Shown here piece by piece: positions 48,801 through 62,267 of a DNA stretch of 64,000 nt. The DNA is taken from positions 72,580,042-72,644,041 of the forward strand of contig CM024759.1 of the NCBI GenBank assembly GCA_014218235.1. The letters are read 5' to 3'. A program made the position numbers and the translations under genes. The notes below the pieces were generated by a model, which saw nothing but the letters and a program-made list of their open reading frames with translations, did no database searches and had not been told where the DNA came from. The DNA is from Colocasia esculenta (Eukaryota; Streptophyta; Magnoliopsida; Alismatales; Araceae). Position 1 is the stretch's first letter, and the number at the start of each line of letters is the position of its first letter.

Positions 48801-51800
48801 TGACTAGAAATGGAACAGAGAAGGTCTACTGAGTCATCCTAAGTTAAAAGGGAAACAAAAATTAAACCCAATCCAACTTAAACCATTTTTAAATGATATC
48901 GACATGGAAGAATTTGTTACTGGCTAACAGTTGACAATGTATCCAATGGATAAGTATGAGGCCATGTAGTTTGTTCCATGCCTTTCAATATTGGCTTCTT
49001 GGGTTTAAAAACGAATCTAGCACTTGATAGAAATCTTTGGCAGAACAGGACTCATGTAGCCGACCCCAAATAATGGGATAAGGCTCTGATGATGATGATG
49101 ATGAAACAACCAATAACATACATCTACATATGATCAGAAGAAACTAAAGTTTACTTACCTACCATACAGTTTTCAGCGAATAAGAGAATACCTTTCCAGA
49201 TGACAAGGCTAATTCTCCTAGCTGTTTCCATTTTGATTCACTCTGTACTTCAATAGCAATTGCCTGAAAATAAAATTCAAGACAACCTTAAGCACCCCAA
49301 GACTGAATGGAGTAATAATTGTGATCGAATCATCGAAGTACACCACAATTTGGACAAATTCACAAAAAAATTGTACCTTTGCAACTTCCAATCTCCCCAG
49401 TTGAACAGCTAGATCAAATCTGTAATTAGGATCTGTAGCTACTTCCAGTGCATCCTCCAGCATCCCCCGCGACTCCAAGAAATGTGCCACACTAATGTGT
49501 ACAGTATACTTTTCCAAGTGAGTAAGAACATGCAGTCAAACTAAAGCATTTAAAAGATTATAAGACAACCAAAATACAAGTTTGAAAGCCCAGCCAAGGC
49601 CCAAAACATCTAGCCAAAGACACAAATTTTGGGCAAGTCACAGACTACTGTGTGTTCAGGTCAGCTAATTTGCATTGCCTCATCCAAGCTTGAGGACTTT
49701 GGAATACTCATTCCCTCCACCTCTCTCCCACCAATAGTGGTATGAAAATCCCAAGCTGATAACCTTTTAGCCCCCCTAACACTTGTGACCCACTGTCATC
49801 AATCATCAATCGAATCACTGTTCGCGACCCAGGATTCTATTTTATCATCAATTTGTTAGACACCATTAATCCACAAACTGACGAGAATAAGAAGATGAAG
49901 ATCAAGAATAGAAGTGAAAAAGAAAAGGAAGAAGCCGTGCACCCTCCTGCATGCCCCCCTCCTGTGGTTGATTTTCTCATGTATTTTGCATAATTAACTG
50001 GCCAAATAAAGATATTAGAAATTTCCAATGAAAGATATAAGCTTATCATGGCCTTTACTACCATTCTCAATCTCCCACATTTGAGATTTCTTCTCCCAAG
50101 TCCCAACCATCCAAGACAAATGATAAGATCGAGATATAATATAGCATTCCTCGGTTCATGTCTCCCCAAGTCAGTAAATTAACCCATGCCCATGACACAA
50201 TACATGCAAAATCTAAATGAAAAGTGTTATCATACAAAGATATCAATAACGAAATATCACTAACTTCATTACAGCATTATATGGGGGCAAAGCTAAATGA
50301 GTTGGGGAAGAGGGACCAGTGACACCAATACAAAATGCCATCCAGCCAAGCTTGTGACATCAGGACTCGAGATATCATCCATTCACTATGATCTTTTATT
50401 ATAATTTCACAACACCCAGAGCTACACCAACTATAACTATCGAATGCAACTGTGCACAAATCTAAGTCCTACATAAAAAACCGTTGCATATTCCACACAC
50501 ACATTGGCCAATTTTTTTAACAACTTAAAGCTTTGATGTCATTAAATTGAATTTTCTATAAGACAGCACCATGTTAAACCATGTGCAAGAATCTGTATGT
50601 GCCAGCATCAAGATACGTCAAAACAGGATCTTTTGGAGAAAAAATTGAGTGACATGGTATATTATGTCTTCCGAGATTATTGGACATACAACAAATAAGA
50701 AAAAAAACAAAACCAATCTGGAGCCAGTGTTCTCATCCCTGGTATTCAAATCCCTCCTAATTGAGCAATCAATATAATAAGAGAGAGAGAAAATCTAAAG
50801 AAATGGTGAGAATTTGTCAGTGTAACAGCAGTATGTTAAATTTAAATTCTTTCCATTATGCTTGTCATTTTTTTCATTTTCATAAATTGCATTTTTGGCA
50901 GATTAACCTTCAGAAATATCAAACAAATCAACCATAAAAATACCTATTATGGTGTTCCTTGGGTATTGAGGGCAAAATTTCATTTGCACGTTCCAAATCT
51001 CCACGCATCACCAAAGTTTTATACTCAATCAAACTGAGAAGTAATGTATATCCCACCACACTGCAACAATCGAGGAAAAATAAACAAACATCTAAGTCAT
51101 GTACATCAGTGATAAAAAGACAGTAGAAAGCAAATAACACCTAAATATTACTCACTTGAATTCTTTGTCAATAAGATATACCCTACTTTGACTGGCGAGG
51201 TAACCCAATAGGTACATCGGTCGGTCCAAGTGAAACATTGTGGTCACCTGACAATGGAAAAAGTGTTTGCATTTTTTCAACTTCCACAAAAACCAAAAAC
51301 TATATGAAAAAATGGATGAACCAGTAGCTCAGAGAGTTATCAGAACAAACCTCTCCACCGACACAATAGTTTAGCCGTGAAGCAGAATTATTGTAAATAA
51401 AGCAGTCCCCAACCCATATCCCTGTCCGGACCCTCTCATTAGTCTCATGAAGAAGCTCAAATGCCTCTTCAACACCTTGGTCATCAGCAGCCCTACCACT
51501 ATCCAAGAAAGAAGCAACAACATCCCTCTGCCAAATAAATAAGTCTCGAGTTATTGGAAAGGTAAACACCTCTTGAAACCCACCCTCAAAAAATTAAGTA
51601 ATGAGAAAATATTCAGTCAGTGACTCCCTGAAAGAGTCACTTGAAAAAAAGAGGCAAAACACAATATAATATGATCAAGAATTCAAGGGAATATATAACT
51701 ATGTCCACCATCTGACAGGAAGAAATGAAAACTTACATTGTACTTCAGAATGTAAAATGATGTGTCACTAGCAATAGCCACCAGGTCACCACTGTCTGCC

Positions 51801-54800
51801 CAGTAGAGATTCTGAAAAAACAGAAAACACAAGTAATGAAGACAGCAACAGGATGGTAATGAAAACAAACAAATGGAGTCTCCGTGCAGAATGTCTCACC
51901 TTGACATTCACATCTATCCGACGTATCAACCTGCACTCAGCCCAGTCATAGAAGCAAATGAAGTCATTTGAGCACATCGCCAGAAGTGTTCCACCAAAAA
52001 TACGTTCAGCAGAGAATGTTGGCCTTATACTCTTCTTCTCCTGAAAAAGGTACAGCCATTGAGCGAGCCCAGTTTAATTCTCTCATGACAGGAGCTAAAT
52101 TTACTAAGTTTGAACCCAAAGTTGCAGGAAACAGTAATAAGATAATGCATTTATGTGAATTTGTGCTAGTTTTCCTTTTCTTTTACAATGATACTCTGTA
52201 GTCAACAAATTGGTAAATGAAAGCAGGCAATCAAGCAACAGCATTCCAAAAAAAGTCAGGTAAAGGAAATAATGTTATTATTGTCACCAATTGATATTTC
52301 TTAGTTAATGTCTTTATTAATATCAATTGCAATTCAACACTTCAAGAAGAATTATACAACACAAAGAACAGGTACAGAAAATATAACGAGAAGCCAACAC
52401 AAGAACAACAGTAGAAAGCCACTTATCAAGGTTCATGAATTTCCAAGAAGCAATACCAGACAATGAATTTCTAAGGAGAATGAAAATGACCATATTCTGT
52501 AAGAAAAGATAACAAAAATGACAATTAAGCAAAGAGGGGGGGATAGAGAGAGAAAGAGACCTGGAAACTTTTACTGAAGATCTTTACTCTTGATGTACTC
52601 TCACGAACTGCATATTCTCCATCCGATGACCACACAAATTCCAAAGCAGAACCAAATGATCTATTCCTCCATGCCAATGCGGTGTATATGATGTATTCTC
52701 CATCCCCACAAACAACAACGAACCTTCCATTTGGATTGTGCTTTAAGCTCTGAGAAAATAATGTGATTTGATGTATGTGTTATAAACATAGAGCAATAAG
52801 AATAGTCAACTTTAATATGCCCTGCAACAAAAAAATTAAGGTATATGTTCTGCAAGCAGTTTATATCAATTTTGAGCTTCCAAACCACAAGGGTCATAAA
52901 ATGACCTACAGTTTACAGCCCTCACTTCAAAATAAAGATCACCAAATCAAATCCTAAGGCTGTAAAGGCCATTACCCCCTGCTAAACAAACTTTTGCTGC
53001 AGTATTGAAAGTTATACTCGAAATTCTTTGCGAAATCAATCCTCAGAAGTAATTTTCTTAAACATTAAAGAGTTTCTTAAAGCATGTAACATTCGCTACG
53101 TTTCACAGAACAATTTTCCTATTTCGGTATCAGTACTATCATCCATGGTTTGACGTATCGCCGATTCGGGGCGAATCGGATCCGCCCTGATGCGATCCGA
53201 TTCGCCCAGAATCGAGGCGAATCGGGTCCGATTCGCATGATTATTATTATATATATATATGATATTTATGTATGTGTGTCAGGCAGGGTGTGAGGAGTCA
53301 GGATCCTCTTCAGCAGGGTTGTCAGGATCCTCTTATTTACCTGAATATCATTTAAGTAAATGTTATATTTGTTGTTTCATTTACTTAAGATATTACATGT
53401 AAATAAGGAAGTACCCCCCATTTGAATCCAATAAAAATATCAAAAAAATCATATCTCTTACCAATAAAAAGTCAACTCTCCCACTGAAGAAGAAAATCGC
53501 GATTTCGATGATTTTAGCGAAATGCTAACTTTTTAATCTCTCATAATTTGGTCTATCTAAAAATTTGATAATTCAAATAAACCATATGGAACACTAAAAA
53601 TCCAAAGTCCGGTAAAAAAGTCAAACGTGCATGTGACTTCTCCAAGGGAGCTACTCTCCTACTGACAGCACTTAGTCTGCTCGAGGCATCTTAGGTTTGG
53701 TCAAACTTAAGCTATCATCACCTAAACTCATGAGATTTTTCACTTTCTAATTGTGAGAAACTAGAAAGTGACAATTCTCATGAGTTTGAATGATGATAGT
53801 TTAGGGACCAAATCTTAAGAGGTCTCAAACAGACTGAGTACTGTCAGTAGGAGAGCGGGTCCCTTGGAGAAGTCACATGCACATTTGACTTTTTTTACCG
53901 GACTTTGGATTTTTAGTGTTCTATATGGTTTATTTGAATTATCAAATTTTTAGATAGACCAAATTATGAGAGATTAAAAAGTTAGCATTTCGCTAAAATC
54001 ATCAAAATCGCGATTTTCTCTTCGATGGGAGAGTTGACTTTTTATTGGTAAGAGATATGATTTTTTTGATATTTTTATTGGATTCAAATGGGGGGTACTT
54101 CCTTATTTACATGTAAATCTTAAGTAAATGAAACAACAAATTATAACATTTACTTAAATGATATTCAGGTAAATAAGAGGATCCTGACAACCCTGCTTGA
54201 AGAGGATCCTGACTCTCACAACTGCCTGACACACATACATAAATATCATATTATATATATATAATAATCATGCGAATCGGACCCGATTCGCCTCGATTCT
54301 GGGCGAATCAGGGATCGCATCGTGGCGGATCGGGGAATCGGATCGGATCGCATCGGATCCATTCGATTCGCGGCCGGGTGGCGGATCCATGGATCACAAC
54401 TCGGCCCGCCCCTGATCCGCTCCGATTCGGGGGAATCGGGCCGATTCGCCCCGCCATGACAAACCATGCTATCATCACTAATCCATGCCAGGGACACTTA
54501 GCTACCATTAAGAATGAGGGATACATCATAAAGGAAAAAACAGCCTCCCCACTATAAACTACATCTTCCGGGAATCTGTCTTTTTCCACTTCATAATTTA
54601 TGAGGATATGAATAAGAAAAAGAAGATATAGGCAAAATAATCAATCATACCAACAACTCTTTTGGAACACAGACGCAAATGTAATAGCAAGTTCCTGTCT
54701 CATCATTCGAACATAATAGCGTTATAAACATTGGATGTGCACTGACAGAGCGTCAATATATTTATTTAGGTGAGACCCAATGTCTACTCAATCATAACAC

Positions 54801-57800
54801 TTGCAAGAGTAGCACCATCTCGTAACTCCTTTTTGCTCTTTGATAGGTAATGTGAGGGTGGAGATTTGAACCTAGGTCACTATGATATACATGGAGGGCC
54901 TTATATTGCTCTTTTACCATCCTGTTAAATAAATAGCCCTATCTTAACATGGAAAAGGTAAGAGCTTGAACATAGTTCAAATCCTTGAATCTGAAAAGGA
55001 TCAGAAAGAAGAAAATTCGCCAACATGGATAGACTTGCCCACTATGTAGCCCAAATCCGCCCCCCTCCTTCCAAAGTCAATAATATCATAATACCACAAA
55101 TTCATTAAACAGAAGAGAATGCCTAAATATGTGAAAGACAAGTGTATAATGTACAAACACAAAAACAAAACAAAATCCCCAAAAGACCACCACCAAAAAT
55201 ATACATAGCTTCTGAAAAGGAGTTCTCCACACATGGAGAAGGTAAATCTAAAAGACCAAAATGCCGCACCAAGAAAGCTAGACCTGTTTGTGTACAAAGA
55301 AACTTAGAAGAGGCGCACAATTATAGCCTGCGCTGCCCAAAACCTCAGCCCAGACCACACCCTGAACACAACAAAACTAACTAATGGCTCCAATATCCTG
55401 ACCCTGGAGTGAAAATTGCAGACCAATCCAAATGAAGAAAATCACCAAAGTCCTGGGTCCAGTCCCAAGGGATCTGGATGTTTTTGGTCCTCTTAATATC
55501 CTCCATTCAATGACCGCCGTTGTGACCCCCCTTCTTTGGCTTTCCTTTCTCTCTCTCTTGAGAGCGGGGCTTGCTCTCGCCATCGCCCTCTCTTCCTCTC
55601 CTCTCCTCTCTCTTTCTCGCACTCCCCCTTTTCTCCTTCACTGCCTCCGGCTCCACCGTTCGCCTGTAGCCGCCGCTGCTTCTTACTCTCTCTCTGTTGC
55701 GCGAGGGTTGGAAGGAAGAGTGGGAAGGAAGAAGATAGGGTGGCCCGATCACTTTAAGTGGACTGGGTCAAACTGCTCTGCCCCACTGCCGCAGCACGAG
55801 CCACCAATGGACCACCCAGCGGTTCTCGGTCAACTTCGAGGCGACATCGCCGGGGACGTGCCGCCTAAGTCGTCTCGCCGTGAAGCTTCCTACGAGGGCC
55901 TAAGCGGTCCGTCCTCACGCCTGCTCAAATGAACCTGCATGGCATCGAGAACGCCGAAGGTGAGCACCCAGTGTACGTCTACCTCCCGGCACTTCCACAT
56001 GAGTTCCATCAGCTACGTCGTCTGCGTACGCCCCCACGCCAACACCCGAGGAGACCTGTCGTCTCACCTTCTGGAGCACGGGACGTAGAGTCCGTACAGT
56101 GCGCGTTCACGACGTTGACAATCAAGTAAACCTGGGGCAGCCGGCCTCAGTCCAGCAACAGTGAGCGCCCGACTTAGGCGTTGTGATTGCGTCGTGTGTG
56201 TGTACACATTCTTCGGTGGACCTCGCTCTTCAGCAAATCGGTTAGCGCACTCAGCTCGATCTCTTTCCCTGCTCCTCTTGTATTTGGTTAAATTTGCCAC
56301 CGTGTTTGTGTGGTAGGAAAACTAGCATGTTAAATAACATCACTGCGGAATTGGTGAGGTGAGCATGCCCTTGTGAGCATCAGTTTGATACATTAACTGT
56401 GGAACTTACTTATATTAAGTGGAGGTCTTTGATTGCTTGGAATATGTTTCTTGCTGTAAGGACTGGCATTAATCGAATTTCGTAGCATCTGTTTGTGCAC
56501 ACTCACTTTCTTGAACACGTGCACGGGACGGTGTTTGCTGCAATTTGATTTGAACGCACTGCTGATTCTCACTCATCGTCAATTTGAGTCCTGTTATTAG
56601 CTAGAAATCCGAGTTGGCTGTCTAGAGAGTCGAAGTCTTGTTTGTCTAGTTCTATTTCTGCCAAAAAATTAAAAATGTGTCTTGTCGTCAGCTTGTCAAT
56701 GCATTTTACTTCAGCCTAGTCTGACGTCACATGCCCACTTGTAGCGGTGCTGAGTACCACCTTCCAATACCGATGTCAGGTTCACAACAGGCCATGTCAG
56801 GAAACCGCCTTCCTACCCAAGGTGCTCATGCCGACCCTCTAGGGGATCCGACCTTGACCGAGTTAGTACTCCAACTCAAAGAAGAAATTCGTAGAATGGA
56901 CCAACGCCTAGGAGAGGGCTTAGTTGGCATTAAGGTAAGGGTCACCGAGTCTGACCGTACAGGGGATAGTGGGCCGCGTCGTGGCTTTAGAGGGGGTTTT
57001 CCGTGAACCAAGGCATGAACAAGTTGTTGAGGTCCCCCAACCACAATGTCCTCCTTCCCCTATATCCCCTCGGCATCCTCCACCAAAAGTTGTTGTGGCT
57101 GGTGACCGTCGCGGTCAATACAATAACTATGACTGGGAGTTTCTTGAGGCGGCGGATGAAACCCCAAAGGTTCTTGTAGCTCATCGGTATGGGAGGTTGG
57201 TACGGGGGCTGACAGAGAGTTTGAAGATGAAGAGCGGTGGGCATATCGGGATCGAGACCAAGATATTCGGAATGCCCGCATCGAGGCTCCCAGCTTTGAT
57301 GGTTCCTTGGAACTGCAAGACTATCTCAACTGGGAAGCTAGGATGGATCGCTATTTTGATTGGTTGGGGATGACTGACCCTCGGCGAGCCTTCTTCGCCA
57401 AGACCATGTTAAGGGGTCGTGCCTTGACCTATTGGGCCAATCTAGAGGAACGCCTGACACAGAGGTATGAGGAACCAACTGACACTTGGGGGGGAGATGA
57501 AGGCCAGGCTAAGGGAGAAATATGTTCCTGTGACGTACAAACATCGCTTGATCGATAAGTGGCAAAACATCTCCTAGGGTTCCCAAACAGTGTCGAAATA
57601 TATTGACGAGTTTGATGATCTCATGTTGAGGTGTGGAGTCCATGAAGAGGGTGACCTAACCCTTTCGCGGTTCCGGAGGGGTCTACACCAAGTCTACCAA
57701 CAGGCGTTGTTCTGCTAACGCGTGATGACTCTCGACCATGCCTATCAGGTCATGCGTGAAATGGAGCAGTTCGAGTAGGAAAGAGACCCTTCCCCTCGTA

Positions 57801-60800
57801 TTAGGCCCACTTATCAACGTACTCTGGACCCGCGCATCGCGTCCGAGCCGTCCCAAAAAGCTCAGACTTACCGAGTACCCGAGGGACAACCAAAAGGAGT
57901 CCGCCCCTACTCGGCTTCCGTCTACTGCTCGTCCCCTTCTTGAAGCACCACCTATCAGATGTGAGGATAAGGGGAAGGCCACAATGAGGGAAGTTGCTCA
58001 GCAAGATGGTAACTCCCGTAATCGTTGTTATCGTTGCCATGGGTTGGGGCATTACACTATCTCATGTCCCCACAGAGCCCTAGCTATGGAGACTGGCGAA
58101 CCTATAGACCCTAAACCACCTCTTGTGGATGTGAATTATGAAGCGGCTGATGACCTGGCTGATGAATATCAATCGGAGGAAGAAACTGTTGATGCCATTG
58201 AGACCATGAACATTGTAGGTGCACTAGAAGGAGAAAGACTCGGGGTCGTCTAGTGCATCCTAGCCCGACCTAAGGAAACTGAGGATTGGCGCCGCACGAC
58301 AATTTTTCAAACCGACTGCCGTCTAGATAGAAAGGTTTGCAATGTCATCGTTGATAACGGGAGTTGTATCAATGCAATCTCTGCTAGCACGGTCGCTCGA
58401 TTGGGCTTTAGCGACTGTGGAGCATCCTCGCCCCTATCATGTGTCCTAGGTAGACACCACCACTATCACGGTTCATCTGAGAAGCCTCGTCCTGATCCAT
58501 CTCCATTTCTACGAGGCTCAGATCTGGTGTGATGTCTTACCCATGGAGGTTGGAAGTGTTATTCTTGGCCGGCCATGGATTATGATGTGGATGCGACCAT
58601 TTGGTCGATCCAACACCTGTGTCTTTGAGCATGGCGGTCAGCGTATCACAATTCAGCTGTCCTGATCCTGAACTTCCTTATCTCAGGAGAGTAACACACC
58701 TAATAACCTTGTTGCTTCAGCTTCTCCTCAACCCACCACTTCCAACGACGCTTGTGCTCTGCAACCTTCCACACCATCAAGTGTCGTAGTTCCCCGTGTG
58801 GGAAACCCCTCTCTTATTCGTGCCCCCAAGGCGAGTACTTCAGCAATGATGACGTTACATCTATCCATCCGAGAGTTTGAGTAGGAACTCTTCGAATATG
58901 ACGTTAGGAAAAATGAGGAGGAGGATGTCGAAGAGGCTCCACGTGAGCAACCTAAAGATGTCGCCTACCTCTTCCAAGAATTTGTGGATGTCTTCCCTAA
59001 CGAGTTGTCGGATGGGTTACCGCCGATGCGTGACATCCAACACGCCATCAATTTAATTCTGGGGTCCTCCTTGCCCAACCTGCCCCATTATCGCATGAAC
59101 CCCGCTGAACACACCGAGTTGCAGAGGCAGGTTGAAGAATACCTTAAGCAAGGCTGCATGTGAGAGAGCATGAGTCCATGTGCCGTTCCGGCATTTCTAG
59201 CCCCCAAGAAAGATGGCACCTGAAGGATGTGTGTGGATAGAAGTGCGATCAATCGCATAACGGTCAAGTATCGATTCTATTCCCCGCCTAGATGGCGTGT
59301 TGGACATGATGGCGGGAGCCACTGTATTATCTAAGATTGATCTGAAGAGTGGCTATTACCAGGTGAGGGTTAGACCTGAAGATGAGTGGAAGACCGCCTT
59401 CAAAACGAAGGATGGGCTCTATAAATGGTTGGTCATGCCCTTCGGACTTTCTAATGCCCCAAGTACCTTCATGCGGCTTATGACCCAAGTGTTGTGGGGT
59501 GTTCCTCGTGGTGTACTTTGATAATATCCTTCTCTATAGTCGCATGAGGGAATATCATTTGGACCACCTGAGGCAAGTGTGCATGACTCTTCGTCGTGAA
59601 AGCCTCTATGGTAACCTCAAGAAGTGCGCATTTGTGACTGAACAAGTTACATTCTTGGGGTTCATTGTTTCTAGCCAAGGTGTTTTCGCTAACCCAGAGA
59701 AGGTTAGGGTGATCGTGGAATGGCCAAAGTCACGAGCCCTACATGAAGTGTGTAGCTTCCACAGTTTGGCCATCTTCTACCGTCAATTTATTTGAAGGTT
59801 CAGCACTGTCACATCTCCCATTACAGATTGCATGCGAAAGGGAACCTTTGTCTGGATGAAAGTCGCCGCCTCGGCCTTTTGTGATCTTAATGAGCTTATG
59901 ACTCAGGCACCAGTACTGAGATTGTCGGACTTCTCAAAGGTGTTTGAGGTCGCTTGCGATGCATCCGGAGTTGGGATAGGTGGAGTGTTGAGTCAAGAGA
60001 GCCATCCTATTGCCTTTTTCAGTGAGAAGTTGAGTGATGCCAAGCTAAAATACTCCACCTATGACAAGGAATTCTATGTGGTAGTCCAGGCTTTGAGGCA
60101 CTGGAGAAATTACCTGCTGCCGCAAGAGTTTGTGTTGTTATCGGACCACAAACCTTTTAAATTTCTCCACACCCAAAAGAAACTCAACCCTCGACATAGC
60201 CGATGGGTAGAGTATATTCAAGCCTATACTTTTGTCCTCAAACATAAGGCTGGTGTGGAGAATTGTATGGCCGATGCTCTGAGTCATCGTGCTTCTTTGT
60301 TGGTAGTCGTCACCACCGAAGTCACGGGTTTTGAGAAACTATAGGATGACTACCCCAACTGTCCGGATTTTGGTCCGATCCATGTTGCCCTCCAATCTGG
60401 TCCCTCTCGAGCATACAACGATTATGTCCTTCATGATGGATATCTTTTTCAGGAAAATAAACTTTGCATCCCACAAACTTCAGCCCGTGACTTTCTAGTG
60501 TGGGAAGTGCATGCTAGGGGTCTTGCTGGTCACTTTGGCCGCAATAAAACCATTTTGTTGGAGTACCGATTTTTCTGGCCGAGTTTAAATCGCAATGTGG
60601 CCCGAATTGTGGCCCAATGTCTCACCTGTGCCACGGCCAAGCAACGAAAACAGAACACCAATCTTTACACTCCCCTGCCTGTGCCCAACAGTCCGTGGCA
60701 AGATGTGAGTATGGACTTTGCCTTGGGTTTACCTCGCACAATCCGTCGACATGACTCGGTCATAGTAGTGGTGGATAGGTTTTCCAAAATGGCACATTTT

Positions 60801-62235
60801 ATTCCCTATGCTAAAACTTATGATGCATCGAAGATAGCACACATTTTTCTCTCTGAAGTCATGCGTTTGCGTGGGATTCCCGAATCAATTGTATCAGACA
60901 TGGATGTTCGATATGTTAGCTACTTTTGGAAGACCTTGTGGCACCTTCTGAGCACCAAACTCAAATTCTCCACTACCTATCATCCCCAGACTGACCGGCA
61001 AACTGAAATGGTATTGCGCTGCCTGGTGGGAGAGAATGCTCGGAACTGGGATTTGGTCCTACCTTTAGCTGAGTTTGCATACAACAATTCGGTCAACAGA
61101 TCAACTGGCATGAGCCCATTCAAAATAGCCTCAGGGTATAGGCCCATAAGTCATGTAGCCCGTGTCTCAAAGTTAGCACAATCCTTAGCCGAACACATTA
61201 GGAGTTTGCATGATAGTGTCTGTCACCAAATCAAGATCAACAATGAAAATTATCAAGCTGTAGCAAATTTACACTGTCGGTTGCAAGTGTTTCAACAGGG
61301 AGACTATGTTATGATCAGGGTTAGACCTAAATGGTTTCCTTCGGGGACCATGAAGAAGCTAATATTGAAACGTGTTGAATCCAATGCATATGTCATTGAT
61401 TTATCACCAAACTATGGTATGAGTTCCACTTTTGATGTTTTTGATCTAGTAGCTTATCGAGATCGAACAGTAATTTCCAATGATTCGTTCGAGCCTTCTC
61501 CTCCCCTTGTAAGTGAACCCACTCAGATTGCCCACTTCCAGTCTCATCTCCAACATGACGTGAGCAAATTGACCAAATACTTGACGAACAGGTTGTTATT
61601 TCCCAGAGCAGAGACTGTCAACACTACCTGGTTCACTGAAAGGGACGACCACCCACTGAGGATGCGTGGATCACACACATGGAGCTACAGCAGATTGACC
61701 CCGACCTCTTGGAGCGACATCAGAGCAGTCAGGACCCTTACTCGATGGGGTCGAGTTTTTCTTAGGGGGGGAGGATTGGTGGGGACACCCGAACTTGGGA
61801 TCAGGCCGATCGGATTCAAGTCTACCGGAGATGGAGGTGACGAGCAGCGAAGACGACACCTATATGGCTCGACGATGTGTCTCTGTGACTTTCATGTGTT
61901 TATTTTATTTGTTTGAGCATTTGATTGTATGAATAAGACCTAAAATGAGACCCAATAGTATGTTTTCTATTTTCTAGTATTTTCGGGGGTGCGAATTTTG
62001 CCCCATTTTTAGGTCTAAGGGCATTTTAATCCAATAAAGGGTTAAAGAGGGTCATTAGGGTTTTATTTCTATAAATAAGGCTGCAATTCACTTTTTGGGA
62101 GGTTAATGAAGATTTGAAAGAAAAAGTTGCAGCAGCCACCTTCCTGTCGTGATGGCTTCTTGCGGGGTGTGAGGCCCATTTCTTCTTCTTCCTCTCTTCT
62201 TCCCCGTGGTTCCCCATCACTATGTTTCTCTAATT

Positions 62236-62267
<32 letters not shown>

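Larger units (their letters stand above)
56731..62230 (+). mobile_element. Decayed Ty3/gypsy retrotransposon
   Basis: The order gag, protease, reverse transcriptase, RNase H, integrase on the plus strand defines Ty3/gypsy. A polypurine-like CTTAGGGGGGGAGGAT at 61760-61775 precedes TGGTGGGGACACCCG, the probable start of the 3' LTR, which contains a TATA-like TCTATAAATAAGG at 62069-62081. No 5' LTR was found, and the 3' LTR seems cut at about 62230, where a (TA)n(GA)n tract begins. Many stops and frameshifts show it is old. It sits antisense in the 9.8-kb coatomer intron. Confidence 0.82.

Noticed and set aside
54246..54589. Frames with [13 protein letters not shown] peptides near the foldback end
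   Set aside because: They come from the GC-rich GATTCGG repeats of the foldback terminus, open on both strands, with no domain.
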